DNA of 64,000 bases from Candidatus Syntrophocurvum alkaliphilum (GCF_009734445.1 NZ_CP046457.1:1606001-1670000); one strand, 5' to 3'. Shown: positions 51,879 through 60,112, counted from the stretch's first letter. A program made the numbers and translations. The notes: generated from the sequence alone by a model not told the origin.

Positions 51879-52160
51879 TTAGTGGTCTTTTATATAGTTT
51901 TGTAGATCGGATCCTGCATTATATTTTTGTTTTATTGGTTCAATTTGTGCTACCCAATTTTGCAACTTTGTCTCCACCATACTTTCTTTAACATCTTTAT
52001 CTACCACCATGATTTTGTCTTCATCCAATTGAAGCCCGAAATTATAGAAACCACTTTGATCATCAGCTGCCACTATTAAACCTTCATATTCTTCTTTTGC
52101 ATAAGAGCTATTCTTTAGAAACTGTTCTTTATTAACAATTTGCCCTCTTTGTAATTGCAT
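51879..52160 (-). CDS. Uncharacterised small protein, paralogue of the next downstream gene
   Basis: 93 residues with AAAAGGAGG upstream. Shares its middle and C-terminal pattern (WVAQIEPIKQKYNAGSDLQN) with the gene at 51584. Soluble, acidic, no signal. First gene of the pair. Confidence 0.65.
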   Translation of the reverse strand: MQLQRGQIVNKEQFLKNSSYAKEEYEGLIVAADDQSGFYNFGLQLDEDKIMVVDKDVKESMVETKLQNWVAQIEPIKQKYNAGSDLQNYIKDH

Positions 52161-52238
52161 CTTATTGACCTCCTTTTATTTTTTAATCGCTTTAGTTTAT
52201 TTTTTCCCGTTGAAGGTCTTTTATGTAACATAAAAATT

Positions 52239-52496
52239 TTAAATTAATTTTGATAAATATAAGCTAATAATATTTAGCTTCTCTTCACGTGTCATCGACT
52301 TAATCTTATTCTCTCTTTTTAGAGCCTCACTTTTACTAGTAAAAGACTCCAAATATACTAAATTTACCGGCTTTCTACCTCTAGTATATTTACTTGCTTT
52401 TCCAATATTATGTTGTTTTATTCTTTTTTCTATATCAACTGTATATCCGGTATATAGTGTTTTATCACTACATTCCACTATATAAACATATACCAA
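52239..52496 (-). CDS. GIY-YIG nuclease domain protein (UPF0213)
   Basis: 85 residues from TTG 52496, which has AAGGAG nine bases upstream; the ATG at 52523 has no ribosome site. YVYIVECSDKTLYTGYTVDI matches the GIY-YIG start, then EKRIKQHNIGKASKYTRGRK, with Arg and a Glu (LESFTSKSEALKRENKIK) as expected for the YazA/YhbQ group. Role in DNA structure or repair is inferred from the fold only. Confidence 0.85.
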   Translation of the reverse strand: MVYVYIVECSDKTLYTGYTVDIEKRIKQHNIGKASKYTRGRKPVNLVYLESFTSKSEALKRENKIKSMTREEKLNIISLYLSKLI

Positions 52497-52579
52497 TTGT
52501 TCATTCTCCTTTTTAATAAGCATGAAATAACATACTTTTTATTGTTTATGTTATATTATTTGCTTATAATATAAAAAAT

Positions 52580-52613
52580 CCTGTTAATAATCTTTTTTTG
52601 AGTTATTAACAGG
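52580..52613 (+). promoter_or_regulatory. Hairpin overlapping a ribosome binding site
   Basis: An 11-bp perfect stem CCTGTTAATAA / TTATTAACAGG with a 12-base loop. The end of the 3' arm (AGG) is the first part of the AGGAGGT ribosome site of the small gene at 52623, so folding may limit translation. Alternatively it ends an upstream transcript, but no T run follows. Confidence 0.45.
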
Positions 52614-52622
52614 AGGTAAAAT

Positions 52623-52712
52623 ATGCTTATCAGGCAAAGCTTCTTATTAATAAAAATAATCCTTGTTTTTATATTTATATTATATTTGTATTTTTCGACT
52701 ATCTGGAATTAA
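52623..52712 (+). CDS. 29-residue membrane peptide
   Basis: MLIRQSFLLIKIILVFIFIL then YLYFSTIWN. AGGAGGT lies five bases before the ATG, and a terminator follows its stop directly, so the unit looks like a complete small gene. One membrane helix with Arg/Lys near the N-terminus. Similar in size to type I toxins and small regulatory membrane peptides; no family recognised. A hairpin covers the edge of the ribosome site. Confidence 0.5.
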   Translation: MLIRQSFLLIKIILVFIFILYLYFSTIWN

Positions 52713-52739
52713 AAAAAGCGGGAATTTATCCCGCTTTTT
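52713..52739. terminator. Bidirectional terminator
   Basis: Stem AAAAGCGGGA / TCCCGCTTTT with a 5-base loop. It ends the small plus-strand gene and the minus-strand gene at 52749. Confidence 0.85.
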
Positions 52740-52748
52740 CTTTATATT

Positions 52749-53576
52749 TTATAATCTACTATGAGAAACCTTTAACGGTAGTTTAAATTTATGAGTTATG
52801 GTATTACCTATCTCTTCTATATCATCTAATGTTACATCTATAACTAAACATTTAAACTTTTTATATATTCTATAAGCATTATCTAACTCTTCAGCTACTA
52901 ATTGTTCTAGTGAATCAATATCTACTGGCAAATCACAACTTTCAAACTTTTCTTTACGTAATTCTATTAGTGTATCTGGATCTATAGTTAATCCTACCAT
53001 TGGCACTTTACCTTTAAGTGCTATAATTTCATCAGGTATATCTTTTTCTAATTCGATATTGAAATTAGCTACTTTCAAACCTAAATTTGCAAGATGGGTA
53101 GAAAGTGGTGTTTTTGATGTACGTTGTAAACCAAGTATAATTAAATCAGCTTCGTGTATTGTTTCTAAGTTTTGACCATTATCATGATCTATTGTCCATT
53201 CTATTGCTTCTATACGATTAAAATAATGCTCATCTTTTTGATGCATAAGACCTGTTTTATATGATGGCTCTAGATTAGTTTTATCTTTAATTGCTTCTAG
53301 CAATGGTTCTAATGCGTTAATTGCTATAATACCTTTCTCATTAGCTTTTTCATCCATTAATCTAGATAATTGAGGTTTAATTAAAGTATAAACAATAATA
53401 GCATCTTCCTTAACAGCTTTTTCAACAACATCTTCTACCTTTTCTTCTTTATTAACTCTAGAAAAACGAGTTATATTACGATCAATTGCAAACTGTATCG
53501 CAGATGCTACCGCTATTCTCTCAGCAGTTTCTCCTACCGAATCTGAAACCGCAAAAACATGAATCTTTTCTTCCAT
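52749..53576 (-). CDS. Pyruvate, phosphate dikinase regulatory protein (DUF299)
   Basis: 275 residues; ATG after GGGGGAT. FAVSDSVGETAERIAVASAI and LGLQRTSKTPLSTHLANLGL, the unusual P-loop of this bifunctional kinase/pyrophosphorylase, then GLTIDPDTLIELRKEKFE. It switches PPDK or PEP synthase by ADP-dependent phosphorylation of a Thr and Pi-dependent dephosphorylation. The target PPDK gene is not in the window. Confidence 0.92.
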   Translation of the reverse strand: MEEKIHVFAVSDSVGETAERIAVASAIQFAIDRNITRFSRVNKEEKVEDVVEKAVKEDAIIVYTLIKPQLSRLMDEKANEKGIIAINALEPLLEAIKDKTNLEPSYKTGLMHQKDEHYFNRIEAIEWTIDHDNGQNLETIHEADLIILGLQRTSKTPLSTHLANLGLKVANFNIELEKDIPDEIIALKGKVPMVGLTIDPDTLIELRKEKFESCDLPVDIDSLEQLVAEELDNAYRIYKKFKCLVIDVTLDDIEEIGNTITHKFKLPLKVSHSRL

Positions 53577-53749
53577 TTCATCATCCCCCTTTGTAAGATC
53601 TAAAACTTCCTTGCGAGGTGCCTATGTAATATTATATTTCGACACTCTTTGAAGATTTTCCTTTTTTCCTCCCAAAAGAAATATACTTGGTTATAATATT
53701 ATATGCTTAATCAAGGGAAAATGTTTCTATATTGTTTTTTTTTTTATTT

Positions 53750-54856
53750 CTAGGTGTATACTTCCAATTTATCCTTTTGTTCATTTAAATAATTACTATC
53801 ACTACTTAGTATATCACTTAGATTTTGTATCGGTAAATATAGGTCACCTTGATATAAAAGGGGTGCTGATTTTAATAGTTTTGTTTTATCGTTAATGCAA
53901 TACCTTTTTTCATTAGCTATAAAATTAATGTTCTTACCACCATCTGGATTAAAGCTGAATAACCCATAACCCACTAATTCATTAAAACCACTTTCTCCTA
54001 AATCTATGCTTTGGAAATGGAGTAATAATTTTACCCATTCTGGTGATGGATACATTTTAAAACGTTTAAAAAAGCGTGAATAAATAAGTGCTAGAGCTCC
54101 AGAAATATGTGGAGCTGCCATAGATGTGCCCGAAAGAAATGTATATTTGCCTCCCGGATAGGTTGAATAGGTATCAACGCCTACGGCTACCAAATCAATC
54201 ATATCATTTGTGTTACTAAAGTTAGCGTAATTAGTTTTTATATCAACTGCCCCAACAGAGATACTTTCTTGGTAATAGGCAGGAAAGTTAATTATGCTCA
54301 CCTCATTATCTATATCACTATCATTGCCTGCTGCACACACAATACTAATACCAGATTCATAGGCTTTTTTAATTTCTTTGTGCATTGCAGTGTTAGGAAT
54401 TGAACTACCTAAGCTTAAATTAATTATATTAACTACTTCTCCTTTTTCCCCCCTCCAATTTCTAACCCACCTTATTCCATTAGTTATATCTTGAAATGAA
54501 CCTATCCCATATCGATTTAAAACCTTTACAGCTAAAATTTTTGTTTCTGGTGCTACTCCTAATAACTTTTTATTCGCGGCAATTGTCCCAGCTATATGTG
54601 TTCCATGTCCATCATAATCCATATAATCTTTTTCATCTCTGATAAAACTAATTCCATCAATAATATTTTTTTCTAAATCGGGATGTGTATAGTCAATACC
54701 GGTATCTAGTACTGCAACAACTGTATTTTCACCACGAGTGGAGGGCCAAATTCTTCTAGCAGCTATTAGAGAAACACCAGGTGGACTCCATGGTCTTATA
54801 TCAAGAGTATCTTCATAAACACCCTTTATTATATGTTTATATTTTTTAATTCTCAT
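53750..54856 (-). CDS. Subtilisin-like serine protease (S8)
   Basis: 368 residues, ATG with AGGAGGTG upstream. Catalytic Asp in VAVLDTGIDYTHPDL, His in DYDGHGTHIAGTIAA, Asn-containing AAGNDSD and Ser in GTSMAAPHISGALAL. No signal peptide or propeptide of usual length, so it is probably cytoplasmic or spore-associated. A C-terminal extension from about 290 (ERYCINDKTKLLKSAPLLYQ, LPIQNLSDILS) resembles a copper amine oxidase-like N-domain or stalk motif. Stands alone. Confidence 0.88.
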   Translation of the reverse strand: MRIKKYKHIIKGVYEDTLDIRPWSPPGVSLIAARRIWPSTRGENTVVAVLDTGIDYTHPDLEKNIIDGISFIRDEKDYMDYDGHGTHIAGTIAANKKLLGVAPETKILAVKVLNRYGIGSFQDITNGIRWVRNWRGEKGEVVNIINLSLGSSIPNTAMHKEIKKAYESGISIVCAAGNDSDIDNEVSIINFPAYYQESISVGAVDIKTNYANFSNTNDMIDLVAVGVDTYSTYPGGKYTFLSGTSMAAPHISGALALIYSRFFKRFKMYPSPEWVKLLLHFQSIDLGESGFNELVGYGLFSFNPDGGKNINFIANEKRYCINDKTKLLKSAPLLYQGDLYLPIQNLSDILSSDSNYLNEQKDKLEVYT

Positions 54857-54930
54857 AATTTACACCTCCTGTTCTATCCTAGTCAGAAGGTGTAAATATA
54901 GTACTAATTCTAGCTAATTAATAGATTAGT

Positions 54931-55124
54931 TAGGTTGCAACAAACCAATTTTTTCTTTTTGTTAGTAATCCTAACTATAATAGGTTTGTCCGGCTAACTT
55001 TGGACTTTAAAACTTGAGATTTTATTTGTATTTCACTGTGATCTTACACCAAGAGCTATTCGAGAATTAGATAAAAAAGTTATCTCATCCTTAATTTTTT
55101 GGCAATTACTTTTACAACACAACC
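54931..55124 (-). repeat. Dispersed palindromic repeat, copy 6 (degenerate)
   Basis: About 194 bases. The right half (GAATTAGATAAAAAAGTTAT CTCATCCTTAATTTTTTGGC) follows copies 3 and 4 closely, and the end TTTTACAACACAACC matches TTTTGCAGCAGAATC. The left end (GGTTGCAACAAACCAA) is weak. The right end overlaps the PBP gene and includes its stop codon and last codons. Confidence 0.55.
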
Positions 55125-57187
55125 AAATTTTCTATTTCATTATCAATTTGATTTTCTTCATCTTCAATTTCATTATTTATTTCGTCTTCTATATCCTCAA
55201 ACTCTTCTTCAATATCTTCAAACTCATCATATAGTTCATCCTCTATATCCTCAAGCTCTTCTTCAATTTCATCTTCAATAGCTTCTTCAATTTCATCTTC
55301 ATTTTCTTCAGTTTCATCTTCAATATCTATTATTTCATCTTCTTCCTCATGTGCTTCTTCAGAAGGTAGCACTGGTGATGGTCTTTCTTCAAATATATTT
55401 AACCAGTATAAGGTATTCATATAATCTCTAAATATTGGGGCTGCAACCCCACCTCCAGATACACCAAATCCAGTTATTGCTCTGTTGTCAGTATTACCTA
55501 CCCATAAAGAAGTTACTAATTCAGATGTATATCCTACATACCATAAATCTCGACTATCAGTTGTAGTTCCAGTTTTTCCACCACTAGTTATTGGAATTTG
55601 TGCAGCAGTTCCCGTTCCATAGTCAACCACATTCCTTAAGAGGCTATCCATTTGTGTTGCAGTATTACTACGGATAATATTTTTTGATTGATTTCTATGC
55701 ATGTATAGCTGTCTACCATCTTCATCCTCTATTCTTTTTATTGTATATGCTTTAACCAACTGTCCTTTGTTAGGAAATATAGTATATGCAGAAGTTAACT
55801 GAAGTGGCGATATACCTTTAGTCATACCACCTAATCCTAAAGCTAGATGTATATCATCTTCTTCTATAGAAGTTATATTCATTTCTCTTAAATAGGATAC
55901 CGCTCTATTAACCCCTAACTTACTTAGTATTTCTACTGATGCTACATTATGTGATCTAACTAAAGCCTCTCTTATAGATACCTCTTCCGGAGCTGCAGCA
56001 CTATAATTTACTGGTCTATAGTCTCCAAAGTCTGTTTCTTTATTATTAACTACACTATCAGGCTCAATTAATAGATGTTCCATTGCAGCAGCATAATAAA
56101 GTGGTTTAATTGCAGATCCTGGTTGTCTAGGTCTTACTGCCATATTAATTTGGCTTCGACTAAAATCTACCCCTCCTACCATAGCTCTAATGCTACCATT
56201 CCTTGGATCAATAGATACTAGAGCTATATCATTAGCATCTATACCACGATTTTTAATTTGGTTAGCATGATTTTTAACAGTAGTTTCAGCAGTATTTTGC
56301 ATCTGACTATTTATTGTTGTATATATTTTCAGCCCACCACGATGAAGTTGTTCATTGTCAATATCCTTTTCTAATATCGAAGTTAAGTAAGCCATGTAAT
56401 AAGGGTGTTTAGTTTGAATCGACTCTCGAGGAATTATGTTTAGGTCTTGTACAGCTATTTTTTTTCCTTCTTCTTCAGATAAAATTCCATCATCAACAAG
56501 TATATTTATTACAGTTTGTTGTCTACTTCTAACACCTTCGAAATTATTTTCGGGATTATAAAATTCTGGAGCTTGAATTATACCAACTAACATTGTTATT
56601 TGAGCACGATTTAAATCCATAACATCCTTAGCAAAATAATAGCGCGCAGCAGCTCCCATACCAGAAGAACCGCGCCCCATATATATTTCATTTAAATAAA
56701 TATTTAGTATTTCATCCTTTGAAAACTTCTCTTCTAAAGCTGTAGCAATAAATATTTCTTTAATTTTTCTAGTATAGGTTCTCTCTTGCGTTAAAAAAAC
56801 TGTTCTAGATAACTGTTGCGTAATTGTGCTACCACCTTCCGCCTTTGTCCCTGTCTGTATGTTCATCCATAAGGCTCTACCAATACCCTTAGCATCAAAA
56901 CCTAAGTGTTGATAAAACCTCCTATCTTCTACAGCAACAATTGCATCCTTCATAAACTGTGGAAATTCATCACTATATAAACGCTTATAACCAATTCTCT
57001 CCATCTCAGTTTCATCATTATAATAAATAATGCTTTGTTCCTTAGGTATATATTCCCAGTCATTAATTCCCGTTGCCATTAGTATTAGACGGGGTGTAGT
57101 TTGCGTAATAGATGCCCCTATAAAAAAAAATAAAACGAAAATTACTACTCCCGCTATCATCACGGCTATTTTCGATATAATTTTCAT
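55112..57187 (-). CDS. Class A penicillin-binding protein with acidic C-terminal tail
   Basis: 691 residues from ATG 57187 (AGGAG eight bases upstream). N-terminal membrane helix (about 5-27), glycosyltransferase 51 domain (AIVAVEDRRFYQHLGFDAKG, STITQQLSRTVFL, EIYMGRGSSGMGAAARYYF) and transpeptidase domain with SAIKP catalytic Ser, SHN and the KTGTT box. From about residue 605 the protein ends in a tail of about 80 residues made almost only of Glu, Asp and Ile (EEDEIIDIEDETEENEDEIE). This tail is rare for the family. Synthesises and cross-links peptidoglycan. Confidence 0.93.
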   Translation of the reverse strand: MKIISKIAVMIAGVVIFVLFFFIGASITQTTPRLILMATGINDWEYIPKEQSIIYYNDETEMERIGYKRLYSDEFPQFMKDAIVAVEDRRFYQHLGFDAKGIGRALWMNIQTGTKAEGGSTITQQLSRTVFLTQERTYTRKIKEIFIATALEEKFSKDEILNIYLNEIYMGRGSSGMGAAARYYFAKDVMDLNRAQITMLVGIIQAPEFYNPENNFEGVRSRQQTVINILVDDGILSEEEGKKIAVQDLNIIPRESIQTKHPYYMAYLTSILEKDIDNEQLHRGGLKIYTTINSQMQNTAETTVKNHANQIKNRGIDANDIALVSIDPRNGSIRAMVGGVDFSRSQINMAVRPRQPGSAIKPLYYAAAMEHLLIEPDSVVNNKETDFGDYRPVNYSAAAPEEVSIREALVRSHNVASVEILSKLGVNRAVSYLREMNITSIEEDDIHLALGLGGMTKGISPLQLTSAYTIFPNKGQLVKAYTIKRIEDEDGRQLYMHRNQSKNIIRSNTATQMDSLLRNVVDYGTGTAAQIPITSGGKTGTTTDSRDLWYVGYTSELVTSLWVGNTDNRAITGFGVSGGGVAAPIFRDYMNTLYWLNIFEERPSPVLPSEEAHEEEDEIIDIEDETEENEDEIEEAIEDEIEEELEDIEDELYDEFEDIEEEFEDIEDEINNEIEDEENQIDNEIENLVVL

Positions 57188-57208
57188 CTTAATTTCTCCT
57201 ATCTGCAA

Positions 57209-57503
57209 CTTATTTTAGTTAACTAATGCTTACTTTTTTGACTACTTTAATAAGATTATACCTATTATTTAGTATGAACTTATATAAATAAAAAATTACC
57301 AATTCTTTAAAAGATATTTAACAAAAGTATTGAATGTGCCGTCTTTTCGAAATAAGATATAGTTGTAAATAAACTTATTATAAATACTACAATCATTTAT
57401 AATATCTCGATTATTGAAAAATAATGTCTAATCGTGTAATAATATAGTTAAGCCAAAACCCCCTTTAAAATTTAATATAGTAATACCATAATATTTCCCT
57501 CTC
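57209..57503. other. Intergenic region, possible small RNA start
   Basis: About 490 bases separate the divergent PBP and minD genes. On the plus strand, TTGAAT (57330-57335) and TAAGAT (57353-57358) have 17-base spacing and lie upstream of a strong hairpin at 57504, which no protein gene needs. No coding frame is seen. Confidence 0.35.
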
Positions 57504-57540
57504 AAATGAGTCTGTTGCCCCCAACAGACTCATTTTTATT
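57504..57540 (+). terminator. Strong orphan terminator
   Basis: A 14-bp stem (AAATGAGTCTGTTG / CAACAGACTCATTT) with loop CCCC, then TTTATTTT. It lies between two genes reading away from it, so it does not end either of them. Confidence 0.75.
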
Positions 57541-57699
57541 TTGCTTCATTTTTTTCTACTCATAAAATTCTTAGTTTTTCCAAAGTTAGCAGTTTATCCT
57601 GATTAAAATATGTTTTACAATAAAGTAAAGTTTGTTTATGTCGAAATAATAAATAAGTGATAATAGAACAGGCATTAACTTGTTTGAAGGAGGAACCTT

Positions 57700-58512
57700 A
57701 TGGAAAAGAAAATGACTGACAGTCAAGTGATAGTTGTAACCTCTGGTAAAGGAGGCGTTGGAAAAACAACTACTGTAGCAAATATCAGCACCGGTTTAGC
57801 TAGATTGGATTTTAAAGTAGTAGTATTAGACTTAGATATAGGATTAAAAAAACTTGATTTAATACTTGGGTTAGAAAACCGCGTTATTTACGATATAGTA
57901 CAAGTAATAGAAGGGGAGTGCTCATTAAGGCAAGCCTTAGTAAAAGATAAACGATTCCCATCTTTATATATGCTCCCCGCTGCTCAAAGCCGTAATAAAA
58001 ATGATATTACATCAGAGCAGGTAATAAATATATGTGATCAACTAAGAGAAGATTTTGATTATATTATTATTGATTGTCCAGCTGGAATTGAGCAAGGCTT
58101 TAATAACTCTATCGCGGCTGCTGATAGAGCATTACTAATAACAAACCCTGAAGTTTCCGCTGTTAGAGATGCAGATAGAATTATTGGAATACTTGAATCT
58201 AGTGGATTTACTGACATAAAGCTAATCGTTAATAGAATTGAACCAGAAATGGTTAAAAAGGGAAATATGTTAAGTATTGAAGACCTTTTAGAACATTTGT
58301 ATATAGAGCTAATAGGTATTGTTCCTGAAGACAAAAATGTAATTATTTCAACCAATAATGGAGAACCAATTATATTAAATAATCGCACCTCTGCTGGATT
58401 GGCATTTTCTAACATAGCTCGTCGTATAACTGGTGAAGACGTTGAATTTTTAACGATGGAAACTGACAGCTTTTGGACAAAGCTTAAGCGCAACTTATTT
58501 GTAAGCAAATAA
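57700..58512 (+). CDS. minD: Septum site-determining ATPase MinD
   Basis: 270 residues, AAGGAGG upstream. Deviant Walker A SGKGGVGKTT at 15-24, LDLDIGLKKLDLILGLENRV, IIDCPAGIEQGFNNSI, and the C-terminal amphipathic membrane-targeting segment FWTKLKRNLF. Recruits MinC and MinE to the membrane to place division. Heads a minD-minE-minC operon. Confidence 0.95.
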   Translation: MEKKMTDSQVIVVTSGKGGVGKTTTVANISTGLARLDFKVVVLDLDIGLKKLDLILGLENRVIYDIVQVIEGECSLRQALVKDKRFPSLYMLPAAQSRNKNDITSEQVINICDQLREDFDYIIIDCPAGIEQGFNNSIAAADRALLITNPEVSAVRDADRIIGILESSGFTDIKLIVNRIEPEMVKKGNMLSIEDLLEHLYIELIGIVPEDKNVIISTNNGEPIILNNRTSAGLAFSNIARRITGEDVEFLTMETDSFWTKLKRNLFVSK

Positions 58513-58527
58513 GAGGAGGGAAAATAA

Positions 58528-58776
58528 ATGATAGAATTTCTCAAAAAATTTTCTAAAGGAAAAGACTCTAGTCGTACAAAAGCAAATCAAAGATTAAGAT
58601 TAGTTCTAAGCCATGACCGATTAGGGGCTTCTTCTGCTTTAATGGATAATCTAAAAGAAGAGATAATTCAAGTAATAGCTAAACACGTCGAAATAGACGG
58701 CACACCACAGGTTAACTTTATTTCTAAAGGCAAACACTCTGCATTAGACATAAACATCCCTTTAAAAGGTAGGTAA
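58528..58776 (+). CDS. minE: Cell division topological specificity factor MinE
   Basis: 82 residues, GAGGAGGG upstream. N-terminal membrane-binding helix ([10 protein letters not shown]), the anti-MinCD segment [10 protein letters not shown], and the topological domain [19 protein letters not shown]. It stimulates MinD ATPase. Between minD (15 bases before) and minC. Confidence 0.92.
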   Translation: MIEFLKKFSKGKDSSRTKANQRLRLVLSHDRLGASSALMDNLKEEIIQVIAKHVEIDGTPQVNFISKGKHSALDINIPLKGR

Positions 58777-58781
58777 TAGTA

Positions 58782-59396
58782 TTGGCACTTGTAAACATAA
58801 AAGGAATTAACGGCAATTTAGTATTTATATTTGAAAGCGGAAGTATAGATGAAATAAAAACTTATTTAAAAAATAAATTTGATGAAACTCCTAATTTATT
58901 CAAAGGTTCTCCAGTTGTTTTTACAGGTAATGCCTTAAATGATTTAAGTTTAGAAGAAGTTATTTCATTGCAAAAAATGTGCTTAGATCATGGAATGGTT
59001 TTAAATAATACTCAAAATATAAAAACTTCTAAACACAAATCTAATGAAAAACATCAATTTATATATAAAACTATCAGAAGTGGGCAAAAAATACATAGTC
59101 AAGGATCACTAGTTATTTGGGGAGATGTTCACGAAAGTGCTGAAGTTACTGCTGGAGGAGACATAATAATACTAGGTAAATTAAAAGGTATTGCTCATGC
59201 AGGTATTTATGGTGATATGGAAAGTATTATTTTTGCATTAAACTTTAATCCAAGCCAAATACGAATAGCGAATAAAATATCACGTAATTCTGATGAAGAA
59301 ATTGATAGAAACACTTCAGAAATTGCTTTTTTAGAAGATGGTAGTATATGTGTAAAACCTTATAATTCAAGAAACAATAACACTAAAAACATGTAA
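58782..59396 (+). CDS. minC: Septum formation inhibitor MinC
   Basis: 204 residues from TTG 58782; GGTAGG in the end of minE is the ribosome site, so coupling is likely. The N-domain (about 1-90) is followed by a linker and the C-terminal beta-helix: IRSGQKIHSQGSLVIWGDVH, then AGGDIIILGKLKGIAHAG, the MinD-binding part. The order D-E-C is unlike the usual C-D(-E). It blocks FtsZ polymerisation away from midcell. Confidence 0.9.
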   Translation: MALVNIKGINGNLVFIFESGSIDEIKTYLKNKFDETPNLFKGSPVVFTGNALNDLSLEEVISLQKMCLDHGMVLNNTQNIKTSKHKSNEKHQFIYKTIRSGQKIHSQGSLVIWGDVHESAEVTAGGDIIILGKLKGIAHAGIYGDMESIIFALNFNPSQIRIANKISRNSDEEIDRNTSEIAFLEDGSICVKPYNSRNNNTKNM

Positions 59397-59411
59397 ATAC
59401 TGTAAAGTCAG

Positions 59412-59480
59412 AATATAAACCGGGTAAGCGACGTAATAAACGCGTTTGCTCACCCGCTTAGTAGATTTATGGTTTATATT
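59412..59480. repeat. Long hairpin related to the dispersed repeat core
   Basis: Outer stem AATATAAACC / GGTTTATATT and inner stem GGGTAAGC / GCTCACCC. On the minus strand the inner part reads GGGTGAGCAAACGCGTTTAT TACGTCGCTTACCC, close to GCTGAGCAAACATGTTTATC ACGCCACTCATC of the dispersed repeats, with ACGCGT in place of ACATGT at the centre. It lies between convergent minC and the spoVA operon and may end both transcripts. Confidence 0.65.
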
Positions 59481-59502
59481 TTATTTTTAAAACAATAGAA
59501 AG

Positions 59503-59706
59503 CTATTGCTTGTATTGAGGTTCTTGTTCCTCAATATAGTTTTGCCTTTTTTTCATTTGCTTTAGCATAGTATCTAAATCTTGAGCATACTTGTTAAATT
59601 CGTTTTTTACTTGTTGATCTTGAACCTCTAAGGCAAAAATTTTCATTTGAGATGAAGCACTTTGAAGACCGGCAATTGCTTGTTGAAATTGTGTTCCTAC
59701 TGTCAT
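59503..59706 (-). CDS. DUF1657 protein, end of spoVA operon
   Basis: 67 residues, AAAGGAGG upstream. TVGTQFQQAIAGLQSASSQM and ALEVQDQQVKNEFNKYAQDL show the two-helix DUF1657 pattern also seen at 62482 and in the tail of the DUF421 protein. Last gene of the spoVA operon. In spoVA2mob operons of Bacillus, DUF1657 genes take the same place. Function unknown. Confidence 0.85.
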   Translation of the reverse strand: MTVGTQFQQAIAGLQSASSQMKIFALEVQDQQVKNEFNKYAQDLDTMLKQMKKRQNYIEEQEPQYKQ

Positions 59707-59744
59707 TTATAAATCCTCCTTTCTTTTTTATTAGATATTTATAT

Positions 59745-60098
59745 TTAACCCTTAGGCTTAAAGAGTAAAGCTGCTATAAATCCAAAGATTATAGCTGCTG
59801 ATATACCTGCACTTGTTACTTCAAAAATTCCAGTTAATACCCCTATAATGCCATTTCTATCTGCTTCAGCTAAGGCGCCTTGTACTAGTGAATTACCAAA
59901 ACTACTAATTGGCACTGAAGCTCCTGCTCCCGCAAATTCTATTAAGGGTTCATATAACCCAAACCCTCCAAGAACTGCACCACTTACAACTAATGTAACC
60001 ATAGTATGTGCAGGTGTTAGTTTTGCTACATCCATAAGTAATTGACCTATAACACAAATTGCTCCTCCTACTAAAAATGCTATTGCAAATTGTTCCAA
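59745..60098 (-). CDS. spoVAE: Stage V sporulation protein AE (SpoVAEb)
   Basis: 117 residues from TTG 60098, eight bases after AAGGAGGT; the frame stays open into the spoVAD gene but without support. About four membrane helices with [20 protein letters not shown] then [20 protein letters not shown]. Part of the SpoVA channel that moves dipicolinic acid into and out of spores. Membrane protein of the inner spore membrane. Confidence 0.9.
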   Translation of the reverse strand: MEQFAIAFLVGGAICVIGQLLMDVAKLTPAHTMVTLVVSGAVLGGFGLYEPLIEFAGAGASVPISSFGNSLVQGALAEADRNGIIGVLTGIFEVTSAGISAAIIFGFIAALLFKPKG

Positions 60099-60112
60099 AT
60101 TATATGACCTCC

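Noticed and set aside
55099-55281. A 60-residue frame opposite the PBP tail
   Set aside because: Made by repetitive codons of the acidic tail read on the other strand; no ribosome site.
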